Assembly (NCBI RefSeq): GCF_013170805.1
Contig: NZ_CP051293.1
Location: 3,974,001-4,038,000 of the forward strand
Origin: Mesorhizobium sp. NZP2077
GTDB lineage: Bacteria > Pseudomonadota > Alphaproteobacteria > Rhizobiales > Rhizobiaceae
Direction: 5' to 3'
DNA length: 64,000 bases
Position numbers and translations under genes: made by a program. Below, in pieces: positions 1 through 9,737 of this stretch (its first letter is position 1; each line of letters begins with the position of its first letter). The notes below the pieces were generated by a model that saw nothing but the letters and a program-made list of their open reading frames with translations, had not been told where the DNA came from and made no database searches.

Positions 1-513
1 GAGCCACCACACGGCCACCGCGTGGAGACCCTCTTTCAGAAATGCCGCCGTCGCCTGTCGATGCCACGGCATACGGCCGGGCATGAACTCCGCCAGCAGG
101 GCGGCGATACCGGCGGACGCGCCCGCCTGGACCTCGCGCGAAACCTTCGCCGCGACCGGATTTCCGGCGGGAACCGTCAGCAGCACCCGTGCGGCATCCG
201 GTGCCTGCTCTACGAATTCCAGAAAGGCGTCGACCGAGCGGCGGAATTTTTGCTCCGGGTCGCCGTCGTCTCGCACGATCGCCTTGCCTCTGGCGATCAG
301 GCCGTCGCGGATCGACTCCAATACCGCCACGAACAGCGCCTGCTTCGACGGAAAATGGTCGTAGAGCACCGGCTTGGTGATCCCTGCGCCTGTCGCGATG
401 CTGTCCATTTTCGTGGCGTCGTAGCCGTCGCGGGCAAAGGCGGAGGCAGCCGCTTCGACGATCCTGGCCCGACGCGCCTCGGCGCTCAGACGCTTTCTTA
501 CCCTTGAATCCAT
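1..513 (-). CDS. TetR/AcrR family transcriptional repressor (3' end outside window)
   Basis: The reverse strand encodes at least 171 residues starting MDSRVRKRLSAEARRARIVE and running off the left edge. Residues 15-60 form a classic TetR helix-turn-helix: an AFARDGYDATKMDSIA helix pair followed by the recognition segment ITKPVLYDHFPSKQALF. The remainder is the helical ligand-binding part. TetR proteins bind palindromic operators as dimers and release them on binding a small molecule; the ligand here is unknown. It is transcribed away from the epimerase gene at 568, with a near-perfect palindrome in the 54-bp gap, so it probably represses both itself and that gene. The start at 513 is the only Met before the domain. 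Confidence 0.9.
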   Translation of the reverse strand, partial: MDSRVRKRLSAEARRARIVEAAASAFARDGYDATKMDSIATGAGITKPVLYDHFPSKQALFVAVLESIRDGLIARGKAIVRDDGDPEQKFRRSVDAFLEFVEQAPDAARVLLTVPAGNPVAAKVSREVQAGASAGIAALLAEFMPGRMPWHRQATAAFLKEGLHAVAVWWL

Positions 514-525
514 CGGCAACAATAC

Positions 526-547
526 TAACCTACTTTGAGGTAGGTTA
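526..547. promoter_or_regulatory. Palindromic operator between TetR gene and epimerase gene
   Basis: Perfect 8-bp inverted repeat TAACCTAC-N6-GTAGGTTA, centred between the divergent TetR (start 513) and epimerase (start 568) genes. Size and symmetry fit a TetR-dimer operator. Binding is inferred from position and symmetry only. Confidence 0.75.
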
Positions 548-567
548 TCAAGCCAAGAGGTGATGCC

Positions 568-1530
568 ATGCGCATTTTCGTTGCAGGCGCGACCGGCGCC
601 GTTGGACGCAGTCTGGTTCCACTCCTGATCGGCAAAGGTCACAGCGTCGTCGGATTGACGCGAACACCAGCTAAGACCGGCCTCCTGCGGGAGCTCGGCG
701 CCAAGCCTGTCGTTGCCGACGCGCTCGATCAGAAAGCCGTTTATGCCGCGGTCATTGCCGCACGTCCGGATGTGATCGTGCACGAACTGACGGATTTGAA
801 AGGCGCCTCGGACCTGCGCCACTTCGATCGCGCCTTCGCCGGCAGCAACCGGCTGCGCACCCTTGGAACCGACCATTTGCTTGCGGCCGCGCGTGACTGC
901 GGCGTGAAACGGATGATCGCGCAAAGCTTCTGCGGCTGGCCTTATGCGCGTGTCGGCGGATATGTGAAAACCGAGGACGATCCGCTCGACGACAATCCGC
1001 CGCAAGAGCATCGCGGCACGTTCGATGCGATCCGCTATCTCGAGCACGCCGTTACGACAACGCCGAAGATAACTGGCGTCGTCTTGCGCTATGGCGGGTT
1101 CTATGGCCCTGACACCGGCGTTTTCGATCCCTCTACGATAGAACAGATCCGCAAGCGCCGCATGCCGCTGATCGGCGGCGGCACGGCGTGGTGGTCGTTT
1201 CTGCATATCGCCGATGCTGCGGAAGCGACGGCGCTCGCGGTCGAGCGTGGCGACGGCATCTACAATATCGTCGATGACGATCCCGCGCCGGTGCATGACT
1301 GGCTGCCTGATCTCGCCACAATGCTCGGCGCAAAACCACCGTTCCGTGTGCCGGCTTGGCTTGGCCGACTGGCGGCGGGAGAGCACATCGTTGTCATGAT
1401 GACGGAGTCGCGCGCGGGATCGAATGCCAAGGCCAAGCGGGAGCTTGGGTGGTCGCCGCGCTATCCGTCGTGGCGACAGGGATTTGCCGAAATTACCCAA
1501 AATGAAGGGCGGAAGGATCAGACAGCATGA
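568..1530 (+). CDS. NAD(P)-dependent epimerase/dehydratase (extended SDR)
   Basis: 320 residues. The N-terminus MRIFVAGATGAVGRSLVPLL carries the GxxGxxG dinucleotide-binding loop of an extended short-chain dehydrogenase (residues 7-13), and the Rossmann fold continues to about residue 120. The C-terminal half has the usual substrate part, including GGGTAWWSFLHIADAAEAT and an IYNIVDDDP segment typical of atypical SDRs acting on nucleotide sugars or small metabolites. The catalytic YxxxK is not obvious, so the reaction is left open. RBS AGAGG lies about 9 nt upstream. It is divergent from the TetR gene and probably controlled by it. Confidence 0.85.
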   Translation: MRIFVAGATGAVGRSLVPLLIGKGHSVVGLTRTPAKTGLLRELGAKPVVADALDQKAVYAAVIAARPDVIVHELTDLKGASDLRHFDRAFAGSNRLRTLGTDHLLAAARDCGVKRMIAQSFCGWPYARVGGYVKTEDDPLDDNPPQEHRGTFDAIRYLEHAVTTTPKITGVVLRYGGFYGPDTGVFDPSTIEQIRKRRMPLIGGGTAWWSFLHIADAAEATALAVERGDGIYNIVDDDPAPVHDWLPDLATMLGAKPPFRVPAWLGRLAAGEHIVVMMTESRAGSNAKAKRELGWSPRYPSWRQGFAEITQNEGRKDQTA

Positions 1531-1631
1531 CGATCAAGATCATTCAGTTCCTCGCCAACGTTATCTATGCGGGCATACCAGCGACATGTTCGGCCTGCAG
1601 ACCACATCGGGCCAGCCCACCGAAGATCTGA
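1527..1631 (+). CDS. Short ORF translationally coupled to the epimerase, probably truncated
   Basis: 34 codons starting ATG with an ATGA overlap on the epimerase stop. It begins MTIKIIQFLANVIYAGIP, a plausible first membrane helix, then degrades into a Cys/Arg/Pro-rich tail. The overlap suggests a genuine second gene of the TetR-controlled unit whose body has been lost. Family not recognised. Confidence 0.3.
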   Translation: MTIKIIQFLANVIYAGIPATCSACRPHRASPPKI

Positions 1632-2093
1632 TGCGCTCGCGTCAGGCGCCGAGTGAAAAAGCCGCATCTGACTCTCGCAGAGCAAGAAGAACTCGCCAAG
1701 ATCGATAGTGAGCTTCGATCGATGGGATTCTCCACCGCGCGTTGGGACACCGATTGTCGTGCATTCCTCTAAGAGCGGAAGAAAGCGGCCAGGATACGGT
1801 CTCGCAGGCGGAGTAGCAGCGCAAGGTAGTAGCAGAAGGTCTCATCCGCGAAATCTTGGGGAAGGGGAGTTCGGGATACTGACGCGCGCCCGCCTGCATG
1901 GCGCCTTGCTGCTTGCCATTCGCTTTCGATTTGTCCTTGGCATCGACACCACGTTGGATATGGCGTGCTTGGCCGCTTCGCCGGCTATTTCCGATTTCAT
2001 CTGCATCATCGTCTCCTTGGCTTGGAGAGGAAACAGCGCATTTCAGACGAAAAGGTTTGCGCAAAAGATCTCGACTTATCGAAAGGATTCGGG
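1632..2093. other. Gene debris between epimerase and gcd
   Basis: No intact gene is convincing here. The plus strand holds a 39-codon GTG ORF (1653-1772, VKKPHLTLAEQEELAKIDSE) of unknown nature. The minus strand holds the SDR fragment described separately. The rest shows no recognisable coding or structured signal. Confidence 0.4.
1855..1938 (-). pseudogene. N-terminal remnant of an SDR oxidoreductase
   Basis: On the minus strand the stretch KDKSKANGKQQGAMQAGA followed by RQYPELPFPK resembles the Pro-rich N-terminal extension of the YghA-type group of SDR oxidoreductases (AMQAGxRxYPxPPFPK, recalled from the family, not searched). In that group it precedes a Rossmann domain, but here the frame continues into unrelated sequence and no GxxxGIG motif follows. 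I read it as a gene start left behind by a deletion. Confidence 0.45.
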
Positions 2094-4544
2094 TCAGCCT
2101 TTTGGCAGTGCATAAGCGATGACATCATCGCCAATCTTCGTCTCCATAAAATGATGGCCACCGGGAGCAATGACGACGTACTGCCTGCCGTCGACCTCAT
2201 AGGTCATCGGCGTGGTCTGCCCGCCAGCCGGAAGGTCGGTCTGCCAAACGACTTTGCCGGTTTTGATGTCGATGGCACGCAGCTTGTTGTCCGTGGCGGC
2301 AGCGATGAAGATCAATCCGCCCGCCGTCACCAGAGGCCCGCCATTGTTGGGCGTGCCGATGTTGAGTGGCAGCATCGACGGTATGCCCCACGGCCCGTTG
2401 TTGACTGCACTGCCCAGCGGCTCGTCCCAAAGCGTCCTGCCCGTCTTCAGATCAATGGCGCGTATGTGGCCGTATGGCGGTTCGGAGCAAAGCAATCCGG
2501 TCGATAGCCGCCAGCCGGCGTTGACTGCTATGGCGTAGGGAGATCCCATCTGCGGGTTGCCCATATCCTTCGATTTCTGGGAACCGCCGCCCTGTTCGAT
2601 CGACTTGAAACCAATCTGGTCGGCTTTCTCGCGCGGCAGCAACTGGTTGTAGTTCGGCATGTCGTTGTAGTTGGCAATCAGGATGCCGTCGTCGGCGTCG
2701 ACCGCAACGCTGCCCCAATCGGAACCGCCATTGTAGCCGGGATATTCTATGAAGGGCTTGTCGACCGTCGGTGGGGTGAACTCTCCCTGGTAGAACGCTT
2801 GCCGAAACTGGATGCGGCAATAAAGTTGATCAAGCGGGCTCATGCCCCACATCTTCTTTTCGGTCAGCACCGGTTGGTCGAGATGCGCATAGCCCGAATA
2901 GGGCTGCGTCTTCGACAGCTTGTCCGGTTCGACGCCGCCGGACGGCACCGGCCGCTCCTCGACCGGGAAGAGCGACTTTCCAGTCTTTCGGTCGAGCACG
3001 TAAATTTGGCCCTGTTTGCTTGGCACGATGATCGCCGGAACTTTGCCGTTGTCTGTCGGGACATCGACGAGCGTCGGCTGCGAACCGAGGTCGTAGTCCC
3101 AAAGATCGTGGTGAACGGTCTGGAAATGCCAGACCGGCTTTCCTGTCGTGACGTCGATGGCGACGATCGAGGAATTATACTGGTTTTCGAAATCCTTGCG
3201 ATCGACGCCGTAGTAATCAACGGCGGCGTTGCCAAGCGGCAGATAGACGTAGCCGAGTTGCGGATCGGCTGCCGCGACGGTCCACATATTCGGCGTGCCG
3301 CGGGTGTATGTATCGCCTTCTGGCGGTGCGCCGCTGCGGTCGGGATGGCCCATATCCCAGGCCCAGACGAGTTTGCCCGAAACCACGTCATAACCACGCA
3401 CAACGCCCGATGGCGCATCCTCGGCTTGGCCATCCTGAACCTGTGCACCCAGCACGGCGATGCCGCGCACGATGGTCGGCGGTGCGGTCACGGAGTACCA
3501 GCCTGGTACCGTTTTCCCCAGCCCTTGCGTGAGGTCGACTATGCCTTGCTGGCCGAAATCGGTGCAGAGCTTGCCATTCCTGGCGTCAATCGCAATCAGC
3601 CTGGCGTCGAGCGTACCCCAGACGATGCGCGTACCGCAGGGCTGCTCTGCACTGGCCCCCGGCTTGGCGTAGTAGGCGACACCGCGACAACTGGCGCCGT
3701 AGGGGATGGCGTCATCCGAGACCTTCGGATCGTAGCGCCAGTCCTCCTTGCCGGTGGCAGCGTCGGCGGAGATGACGATGCCTTTGGCCGAGCAGGCATA
3801 AAGGTGACCGCCCACCTCAAGCGGTGTGTTTTCCGGCGAATATTTATCCTTGGCCGCCTTGTCGGGCATGTCACCGGTGTGGAATTCCCAGACCTTGGTC
3901 AGTTGCGAAACAGTATCGGCATTGATCTGCTTGACCGGGGAATAGCGGGTCGCAAGCTCGGAACCGCCATAGACTGGCCAATCGCGTCCGGCCGGATGTA
4001 CCGCCGTGTCGGGCTGTCCGGTGCCGTCGTTCGCTGGAGCCGCCGTGGTGGCAGGGGCGATAGCGGGTGCTTCCTGCGACCGTGCCGTCATGGTGAAATG
4101 GTAGAAGCCGAATGTGCAGGTTAGAACCAGAGCTGCGGATGTGGTCGCGTAGGCGCCAAGCCGTTTCATGCGTCCACGGCTGAAGGCGGGTAGCGTCAAC
4201 AGGACAAAGACCAGGATGACGGTGGGTGCCAGCACGCGGGGCATCAACCCCCAAGCATCCATGCCGACTTCCCAATAGGCCCAGGCGAGCGTGGCGATCC
4301 AGGTCAGGACATAGAGCCAGACCCCGGCAATTTTGCTGCGCAACAGCAGAGCGCCTGAAATCAAGAGTGCTATTCCGGTTGGTAAATAATACCAGGAACC
4401 GCCCAGTGCGATCAGCCAGCCGCCGCCGGCGCCGATCAGCAAGCCAAGTATCAACAGCAACACGCCTACGAATATGGTCCACCAGAAGGCAAAGCCGGAG
4501 CGGCGAGGATATGTGGTGGGCGAATTGGCGACGCTGTGTGTCAT
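2094..4544 (-). CDS. gcd: Membrane-bound PQQ-dependent glucose dehydrogenase
   Basis: 816 residues from the chosen start MTHSVANS (an in-frame ATG 17 codons upstream at 4595 is possible). The first ~140 residues hold five hydrophobic helices (WTIFVGVLLLILGLLIGAGG onward) that anchor the enzyme and bind ubiquinone. The rest is an eight-bladed PQQ propeller facing the periplasm, beginning DWPVYGGSELATRYSPVKQI. W-motif-like blades such as WHFQTVHHDLWDYDLGSQP and the end WQTDLPAGGQTTPMTYE are typical of Gcd. Length matches the family (~800). The enzyme oxidises glucose to gluconolactone and passes electrons to ubiquinone; it needs PQQ, whose genes are not in the window. It is divergent from the ACIII/oxidase operon. 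Confidence 0.93.
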   Translation of the reverse strand: MTHSVANSPTTYPRRSGFAFWWTIFVGVLLLILGLLIGAGGGWLIALGGSWYYLPTGIALLISGALLLRSKIAGVWLYVLTWIATLAWAYWEVGMDAWGLMPRVLAPTVILVFVLLTLPAFSRGRMKRLGAYATTSAALVLTCTFGFYHFTMTARSQEAPAIAPATTAAPANDGTGQPDTAVHPAGRDWPVYGGSELATRYSPVKQINADTVSQLTKVWEFHTGDMPDKAAKDKYSPENTPLEVGGHLYACSAKGIVISADAATGKEDWRYDPKVSDDAIPYGASCRGVAYYAKPGASAEQPCGTRIVWGTLDARLIAIDARNGKLCTDFGQQGIVDLTQGLGKTVPGWYSVTAPPTIVRGIAVLGAQVQDGQAEDAPSGVVRGYDVVSGKLVWAWDMGHPDRSGAPPEGDTYTRGTPNMWTVAAADPQLGYVYLPLGNAAVDYYGVDRKDFENQYNSSIVAIDVTTGKPVWHFQTVHHDLWDYDLGSQPTLVDVPTDNGKVPAIIVPSKQGQIYVLDRKTGKSLFPVEERPVPSGGVEPDKLSKTQPYSGYAHLDQPVLTEKKMWGMSPLDQLYCRIQFRQAFYQGEFTPPTVDKPFIEYPGYNGGSDWGSVAVDADDGILIANYNDMPNYNQLLPREKADQIGFKSIEQGGGSQKSKDMGNPQMGSPYAIAVNAGWRLSTGLLCSEPPYGHIRAIDLKTGRTLWDEPLGSAVNNGPWGIPSMLPLNIGTPNNGGPLVTAGGLIFIAAATDNKLRAIDIKTGKVVWQTDLPAGGQTTPMTYEVDGRQYVVIAPGGHHFMETKIGDDVIAYALPKG

Positions 4545-4651
4545 GGCTAGATTTCCAGGTATGGAGCGTTCGTGATCATCTTGAACGCCAGCCATTGCTC
4601 ATGGTTGCGGGCACGGGCGGCGTTTCAGCCGCGGGCAGGGGTCACCATTTT

Positions 4652-4666
4652 GTGAGCAGTTCTCAC
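4652..4666. promoter_or_regulatory. Small inverted repeat in the gcd-actA intergenic region
   Basis: GTGAG-N5-CTCAC lies 5 bp upstream of the GGAAC box of the candidate actA promoter, in the only regulatory gap between gcd and actA. It could be a regulator site for either gene. No family is assigned. Confidence 0.3.
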
Positions 4667-4670
4667 TGGC

Positions 4671-4696
4671 GGAACCTTTGCCACATCGCCGCCGTT
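4671..4696 (+). promoter_or_regulatory. Candidate sigma-EcfG (general stress) promoter of the act-cox operon
   Basis: GGAAC at 4671-4675 and CGTT at 4693-4696, separated by 17 nt, match the GGAAC-N16/17-CGTT consensus of the alphaproteobacterial general stress sigma factor. Transcription would start near 4703, giving a 20-40 nt leader before actA. No other promoter-like element is evident in this gap. This is consensus matching only. Confidence 0.55.
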
Positions 4697-4722
4697 AGGC
4701 GGTCGATCCAGAATCTGGCTCC

Positions 4723-5397
4723 ATGCAAATCGGCGAGGGGATGCCGCAGGTTTTTTCCAGCAATGCCAATGGGATTGCCCGCTTTGTGTTGTGGGGCGTG
4801 TGTTTTTTCGCGATTTTTGTCGCCATTGGCGGGACGGCTTTTTTGCGATCAGGCTTTGTGACCGGCGTCGGACAACCCATTGCTCAACCCATCCCGTTCA
4901 GCCACAAGCACCATGTCGGCGAAATCGGCTTGGACTGCCGTTACTGTCACAGTGGCGTCGAGACGTCGGCCTCTGCGGGCCTGCCCGCGACCGAGGTGTG
5001 CATGACCTGTCACTCGCAGCTCTTCACCAATGCCGACATGCTGGCCCCGGTGCGCGCAAGCCTTGCCTCAGGCCAGCCTTTGCAATGGCAACGCGTCAAT
5101 CCGGTGCCGGATTTCGTCTACTTCAACCATTCGATCCACATCGCCAAGGGTGTCGCCTGCGAGACTTGCCATGGCGAGGTCGACGATATGCCGCTGATGA
5201 AAAAGGCGCATTCGCTGTCGATGGAATGGTGCCTCGGCTGCCACCGCGATCCCGCTCCCAATCTTCGCCCGCCGCAGGATGTTTTCCTCCTGCATTGGAA
5301 GCCACCGCAGGACATCGAAGAGGTCAGGCGCTCCTTGATCAGCATCCTCGACATTCACACCCAGACCATGACGGATTGCTATGTCTGTCACCGCTGA
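4723..5397 (+). CDS. actA: Alternative Complex III subunit ActA, pentaheme cytochrome c
   Basis: 224 residues with one N-terminal membrane anchor (about 20-43) and five CXXCH haem-binding motifs: CRYCH 72, CMTCH 93, CETCH 146, CLGCH 170, CYVCH 219. This is the standard ActA haem pattern. In ACIII the protein carries electrons from the ActB iron-sulfur clusters towards ActE and the oxidase on the periplasmic side. The start is either 4723 or the Met at 4741. Its last 17 nt overlap actB. First gene of the operon, downstream of the candidate stress promoter. Confidence 0.93.
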   Translation: MQIGEGMPQVFSSNANGIARFVLWGVCFFAIFVAIGGTAFLRSGFVTGVGQPIAQPIPFSHKHHVGEIGLDCRYCHSGVETSASAGLPATEVCMTCHSQLFTNADMLAPVRASLASGQPLQWQRVNPVPDFVYFNHSIHIAKGVACETCHGEVDDMPLMKKAHSLSMEWCLGCHRDPAPNLRPPQDVFLLHWKPPQDIEEVRRSLISILDIHTQTMTDCYVCHR

Positions 5398-8365
5398 CAT
5401 CAAGCCGGTCCCGGCTTCCGACCTTGCCGCACTTCGGCTCGCCGCTGCGGGGCGTGGACCATGGCGAAGCTTGGATGAACTGGCTGATAGCGCGGAATTT
5501 CAGCGCTTTGTCCAAGCCGAGTTTCCGGCGATTGCCGAACGCATGCCCCTCACTGTCGATCGCCGAACGATGCTGAAGTTGATGGGCGCGTCGCTGTCGC
5601 TGGCCGGTCTGACGGCCTGCAGTGAGGCCCAGCGCATCGTGCCTTACGTGCGCCAGCCAGAGAATGTTATTCCCGGCAGGCCGCTCTATTATGCGACAAC
5701 GCTCGCCAGCGATGGCTACGGCATTGGCGCGGTGGTGGAGAGCCACGAAGGCCGGCCGACCAAGGTCGAGGGCAATCCGGATCACCCGGCATCACACGGT
5801 GCAACCGATGCCGTCATGCAGGCTGCGGTGTTGTCGCTGTTCGATCCAGAACGGTCGCGTACGCCGCTCAAGCAAGGCGAGCCGGCCAGTTACGATGACT
5901 TTCTGAAAGATATCGCCGGGCTTGCCGGTGGATGGACCGCCTCAGGCGGACAAGGCTTGGCTCTGCTGATCGAAGCGACGACATCACCGACAGCAAAAGC
6001 TCAGATTGAAGCGCTTAAGAACCGATATCCCAAGCTCCGCGTCTTCCAACACAATGCGCTCGCGGCCAATTCCGGCGAGCAGGCAGCGGCGAAACTGTTC
6101 GGCAAGCCGTTGACGCCAATCTACCATTTCGATCGCGCCGATGTGATCGTCAGTCTGGATGCCGACTTTCTTGGAGAAGGCGCAGGTCGTCTCGCCTATG
6201 CCCGAGACTTCGCCAACCGGCGTCGCGTGCGTAAATCGACCGACACGATGAGCCGCCTTTACGTCATCGAGTCGACGCCGACGATCACGGGTGCGGCGGC
6301 CGATCATCGTCGTGCCGTCAGGCCAAGTGCGGTCGAAGGTATTGCGCAGGCGCTCAAAGCGGCTCTCGAAGGAGACAAGGGGACAGCCGGTTCGTCGCCG
6401 CTCGAACCAATGTGGACAACTGCGCTTGTCGATGATCTTCGCAGCGCGGGGCGCAACGCACTCTTGGTGCCCGGTGCGCACCAGGCACCGTTCGTCCACG
6501 CGGCAGCATTTGCCATGAATGCCAGGCTTGGCGCCATCGGCAACACGCTGGAATTCATCGAACCTCCTAATGTCATGCCAAGCGATGGCGACCTTGTGAT
6601 GCTCTGCCAAGCCATCGCGGGTGGTTCCATCGACACGGTCGTCGTGCTCGGTTCCAATCCCCTGCAGACCGCGCCATCGGACATCGATGTCCGCAAGGGC
6701 TTCTCCAGGCTAAAGCTTCTTGTCCACTGGGGGCTCTATCGCGACGAAACGGCGTTCCCAGCGCACTGGCATATTCCCGCCGCGCACGAACTGGAAGGTT
6801 GGAGCGATATCCGCGCCTATGACGGCACGGCTTCGATCGTGCAGCCGCTTATCCAGCCCTTGTTTGGCGGCAAGAGTCTGCATCAGCTGATAGCCGCGTT
6901 TAGCGGCGATTATAACGCTGATGCACCGGCACTGGTGCGCTCGACATGGGAGGCCATGGATGAGCCGGCCTGGCGCAAGGCTCTGCGCGATGGCGTTGTC
7001 CCGAACAGTGCCGCTGTCCCGATCGCCGTCACCATGCCGGCAGATATTGGCGCCGTTGCGCCAAGACCGTCTGTTGGAGATCGGCTTGAGGTCAGCTTCG
7101 TCGCCGATTCCTGGCTGCGTGACGGCCGCCACGCCAATTCGTCCTGGCTGCAGGAACTGCCACGGCCGCTAAGCAAGCTTGTCTGGGGCAACGCGGCTCT
7201 GGTCTCGCCCGGCACCGCGGAGCGCCTTCAACTTGAGAACGGGCAGATCGTCAATCTGGCGCGCGGTGGCAAGGATATGGATGCGCCGGTCTGGATCACA
7301 CCGGGCCAGCCGGAAGAGACGGTAACGCTGTCGCTTGGCTTTGGGCGCAAGATCGGATCGATTGCCGCGCTGGCCGGTGGCTATGATGCTTTTGCGTTGC
7401 GGACCGCCGGCGCTCTCTGGTTTGCCGATGACCTCGCGTTGACCGCGCGCGATGGTTCCGCGCGCGTGATTACGACCCAACACCATCAGGCGATGGAGGG
7501 CAGGGCGATCGTGCGCCATGCCACACTCGACGCCTTCAACCGCAACCCGCATTTCGTGCGCGAAAATGCGCCGGCGCCGGCCACCGAGTCGCTCTATCCC
7601 GACTGGACCTACGATCAGGAAGCTTGGGGGATGGCGATCGACCAGTCGGCCTGCATTGGCTGCATGGCCTGTGTGTCGGCATGCCAGGCAGAAAACAACA
7701 TCCCGACTGTGGGTCCGGACGAAGCGGCGCGCGGCCATGAAATGCATTGGCTGCGCATCGACCGCTATTACGAGGGCACCGTTGACGATCCCGACATCTT
7801 CTTCCAACCGGTGCCATGCATGCATTGCGAGAAGGCGCCATGCGAGGTGGTCTGTCCCGTCAACGCCACCACTCATACGCATGACGGGCTGAACGCGCAG
7901 GTCTATAACCGCTGCATAGGCACGCGCTACTGCTCGCAGAACTGTCCCTACAAGGTGCGGCGCTTCAATTTCTTCGGCTATCAGGACTTCGACAAGGACT
8001 CTGCCGGGCCGCAACAGGCCGTGCACAATCCCGATGTCACCGTGCGCTCACGCGGCGTCATGGAAAAATGCACCTATTGCGTCCAGCGCATTTCCGAAAA
8101 ACGCATCCGCGCCCAGATCGAGAACCGGGAGATCGCCGCTGACGAAGTGGTCACCGCTTGCCAGCAAGCCTGTCCGACACAGGCGATCAGCTTTGGTGAC
8201 CTTAGCAAGAAGGGATCAAAAGTCGTGCGCGAAAGGAACGAGCCGCATAATTATGCGCTGCTCGAGGAGCTGAACACGCGGCCGCGCACCACTTATCTCG
8301 GCAAGATCACCAATCCCAACGACCGGATTGAAGCCAAGCCGGGCACGGAGACCGGCCATGGCTGA
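5381..8365 (+). CDS. actB: Alternative Complex III subunit ActB (molybdopterin-oxidoreductase-like plus ferredoxin-like fusion)
   Basis: 994 residues, the usual ActB length. Residues 61-80 ([20 protein letters not shown]) form a twin-arginine signal ending in a Cys. Residues ~95-700 resemble molybdopterin oxidoreductase catalytic subunits, although ACIII ActB carries no molybdenum cofactor. Residues ~745-960 are an iron-sulfur module with cysteine clusters [38 protein letters not shown] and CTYCVQRI...CQQACP, expected to bind three [4Fe-4S] and one [3Fe-4S]. It relays electrons from quinol to the haem subunits. It overlaps actA by 17 bp and actC by 8 bp. Confidence 0.94.
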   Translation: MSVTADIKPVPASDLAALRLAAAGRGPWRSLDELADSAEFQRFVQAEFPAIAERMPLTVDRRTMLKLMGASLSLAGLTACSEAQRIVPYVRQPENVIPGRPLYYATTLASDGYGIGAVVESHEGRPTKVEGNPDHPASHGATDAVMQAAVLSLFDPERSRTPLKQGEPASYDDFLKDIAGLAGGWTASGGQGLALLIEATTSPTAKAQIEALKNRYPKLRVFQHNALAANSGEQAAAKLFGKPLTPIYHFDRADVIVSLDADFLGEGAGRLAYARDFANRRRVRKSTDTMSRLYVIESTPTITGAAADHRRAVRPSAVEGIAQALKAALEGDKGTAGSSPLEPMWTTALVDDLRSAGRNALLVPGAHQAPFVHAAAFAMNARLGAIGNTLEFIEPPNVMPSDGDLVMLCQAIAGGSIDTVVVLGSNPLQTAPSDIDVRKGFSRLKLLVHWGLYRDETAFPAHWHIPAAHELEGWSDIRAYDGTASIVQPLIQPLFGGKSLHQLIAAFSGDYNADAPALVRSTWEAMDEPAWRKALRDGVVPNSAAVPIAVTMPADIGAVAPRPSVGDRLEVSFVADSWLRDGRHANSSWLQELPRPLSKLVWGNAALVSPGTAERLQLENGQIVNLARGGKDMDAPVWITPGQPEETVTLSLGFGRKIGSIAALAGGYDAFALRTAGALWFADDLALTARDGSARVITTQHHQAMEGRAIVRHATLDAFNRNPHFVRENAPAPATESLYPDWTYDQEAWGMAIDQSACIGCMACVSACQAENNIPTVGPDEAARGHEMHWLRIDRYYEGTVDDPDIFFQPVPCMHCEKAPCEVVCPVNATTHTHDGLNAQVYNRCIGTRYCSQNCPYKVRRFNFFGYQDFDKDSAGPQQAVHNPDVTVRSRGVMEKCTYCVQRISEKRIRAQIENREIAADEVVTACQQACPTQAISFGDLSKKGSKVVRERNEPHNYALLEELNTRPRTTYLGKITNPNDRIEAKPGTETGHG

Positions 8366-9737
8366 AGCCGTTGCCGCCAGAGGTAGAAAATCGCCACGCC
8401 CGCAGCCGGTGCTGCGCGGTCGTCACGATTTTCCGGAAATCAGCGGTCGCATCAGCGCCGTTGTCCTGGACGGAAAGCTGCCGCGGCTGTTCTGGGCCGC
8501 CTTTTTCGTCTGCTTCGCCTTTGTGCTGCTGTTCCTCTTTTCCATCACCTACCTGATTTCGGTCGGTGTCGGCGCCTACGGCATCAACATCCCTGTTGTG
8601 TGGGGCACGCTGATCTCGAGTTTCGTCTGGTGGATCGGTATTGGTCACGCCGGCACGCTGATCTCGGCCGTGCTGCTGCTTTTGCGCCAACCCTGGCGCG
8701 CCTCGATCAACCGTTTCGCCGAGGCGATGACGCTGTTTGCCGTGGCAATGGCTGGGCTCTACCCAATCCTGCATCTTGGCCGGCCGTGGTTCTTCTATTG
8801 GCTGCTGCCGCTGCCCAACACGCACATGCACTGGCCGCAATGGCGCAGTCCGCTGGTCTGGGATTTCGCCGCGATCTCCACCTACGCCACCGTCTCCTTG
8901 CTGTTCTGGTACATGGGCCTGGTGCCCGATCTCGGCGTACTGCGCGATCGGGCAAAGTCGCGTGCCGGACAAGTGTTTTACGGTATCCTTGCACTCGGCT
9001 GGCGAGGTTCGGCCTTCCATTGGGCGCGCTACCAGACCGTGTATTTCCTGATGGCAGCCCTTGCGACGCCGCTGGTCGTGTCGGTGCATTCGATCGTCGC
9101 GCTCGATTTCACCTTTGCCATCACACCGGGATATCACTCGACGATTTTCCCACCCTATTTCGTCGCCGGCGCGCTGCTTTCCGGCTTCGCCATGGTGCTG
9201 ACGATCGCGATCCCGTTGCGCTGGGCGTTCGCGGTCGAGGATCTGATCACGCTGCGCCATATGGAGAATGCCGCCAAGCTGATGATCGCCGCCGGCATGA
9301 TCGTCATTTACGGCTATGCCTCGGAAGCGTTTTTTGCCTGGTATTCGGGTCAGCCCTATGAGCGCGCCATGATGGCCGAACGCGCCGTCGGTCCTTACGC
9401 TCCATTGTTCTGGACGATGCTGTTTTGCAATTGCGTCGTCCTGCAGCTGCTGTGGTTTCGCGGTGTTCGGCTCAACATGCCGCTGCTGTTTTCCATCGCG
9501 CTGGTCATCAATATCGGCATGTGGCTGGAGCGCTATGTCATCGTCGTCACTGGCCCGAGCCGCGACTACCTGCCGTCCTCGTGGGGCGAACAATCGCTGA
9601 CCTGGCTGGATTTCGGCATCTTGTTCGGCTCGATCGGCACCTTCTTCGCGCTGCTCTTCCTGTTCATCCGCATCTTGCCGGCGATCACCATCTTCGAGGT
9701 CGAGGAACTGGCCGAAGAAAAGGGCGGCGCGGCATGA
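8358..9737 (+). CDS. actC: Alternative Complex III subunit ActC (NrfD-like quinol-binding membrane protein)
   Basis: 459 residues from [16 protein letters not shown], with about ten transmembrane helices of the NrfD/PsrC family (for example LPRLFWAAFFVCFAFVLLF and FMAGVLITAVLL-like segments around residues 40-120). ActC holds the quinol site and, by homology, a proton path. ATG at 8358 is preferred over the earlier in-frame ATG at 8328 because it sits just before the actB stop (8-bp overlap) in the same coupled style as the other genes. Conserved aromatic/charged loops include YHSTIFPPYFVAGALLSG. Confidence 0.93.
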   Translation: MAEAVAARGRKSPRPQPVLRGRHDFPEISGRISAVVLDGKLPRLFWAAFFVCFAFVLLFLFSITYLISVGVGAYGINIPVVWGTLISSFVWWIGIGHAGTLISAVLLLLRQPWRASINRFAEAMTLFAVAMAGLYPILHLGRPWFFYWLLPLPNTHMHWPQWRSPLVWDFAAISTYATVSLLFWYMGLVPDLGVLRDRAKSRAGQVFYGILALGWRGSAFHWARYQTVYFLMAALATPLVVSVHSIVALDFTFAITPGYHSTIFPPYFVAGALLSGFAMVLTIAIPLRWAFAVEDLITLRHMENAAKLMIAAGMIVIYGYASEAFFAWYSGQPYERAMMAERAVGPYAPLFWTMLFCNCVVLQLLWFRGVRLNMPLLFSIALVINIGMWLERYVIVVTGPSRDYLPSSWGEQSLTWLDFGILFGSIGTFFALLFLFIRILPAITIFEVEELAEEKGGAA

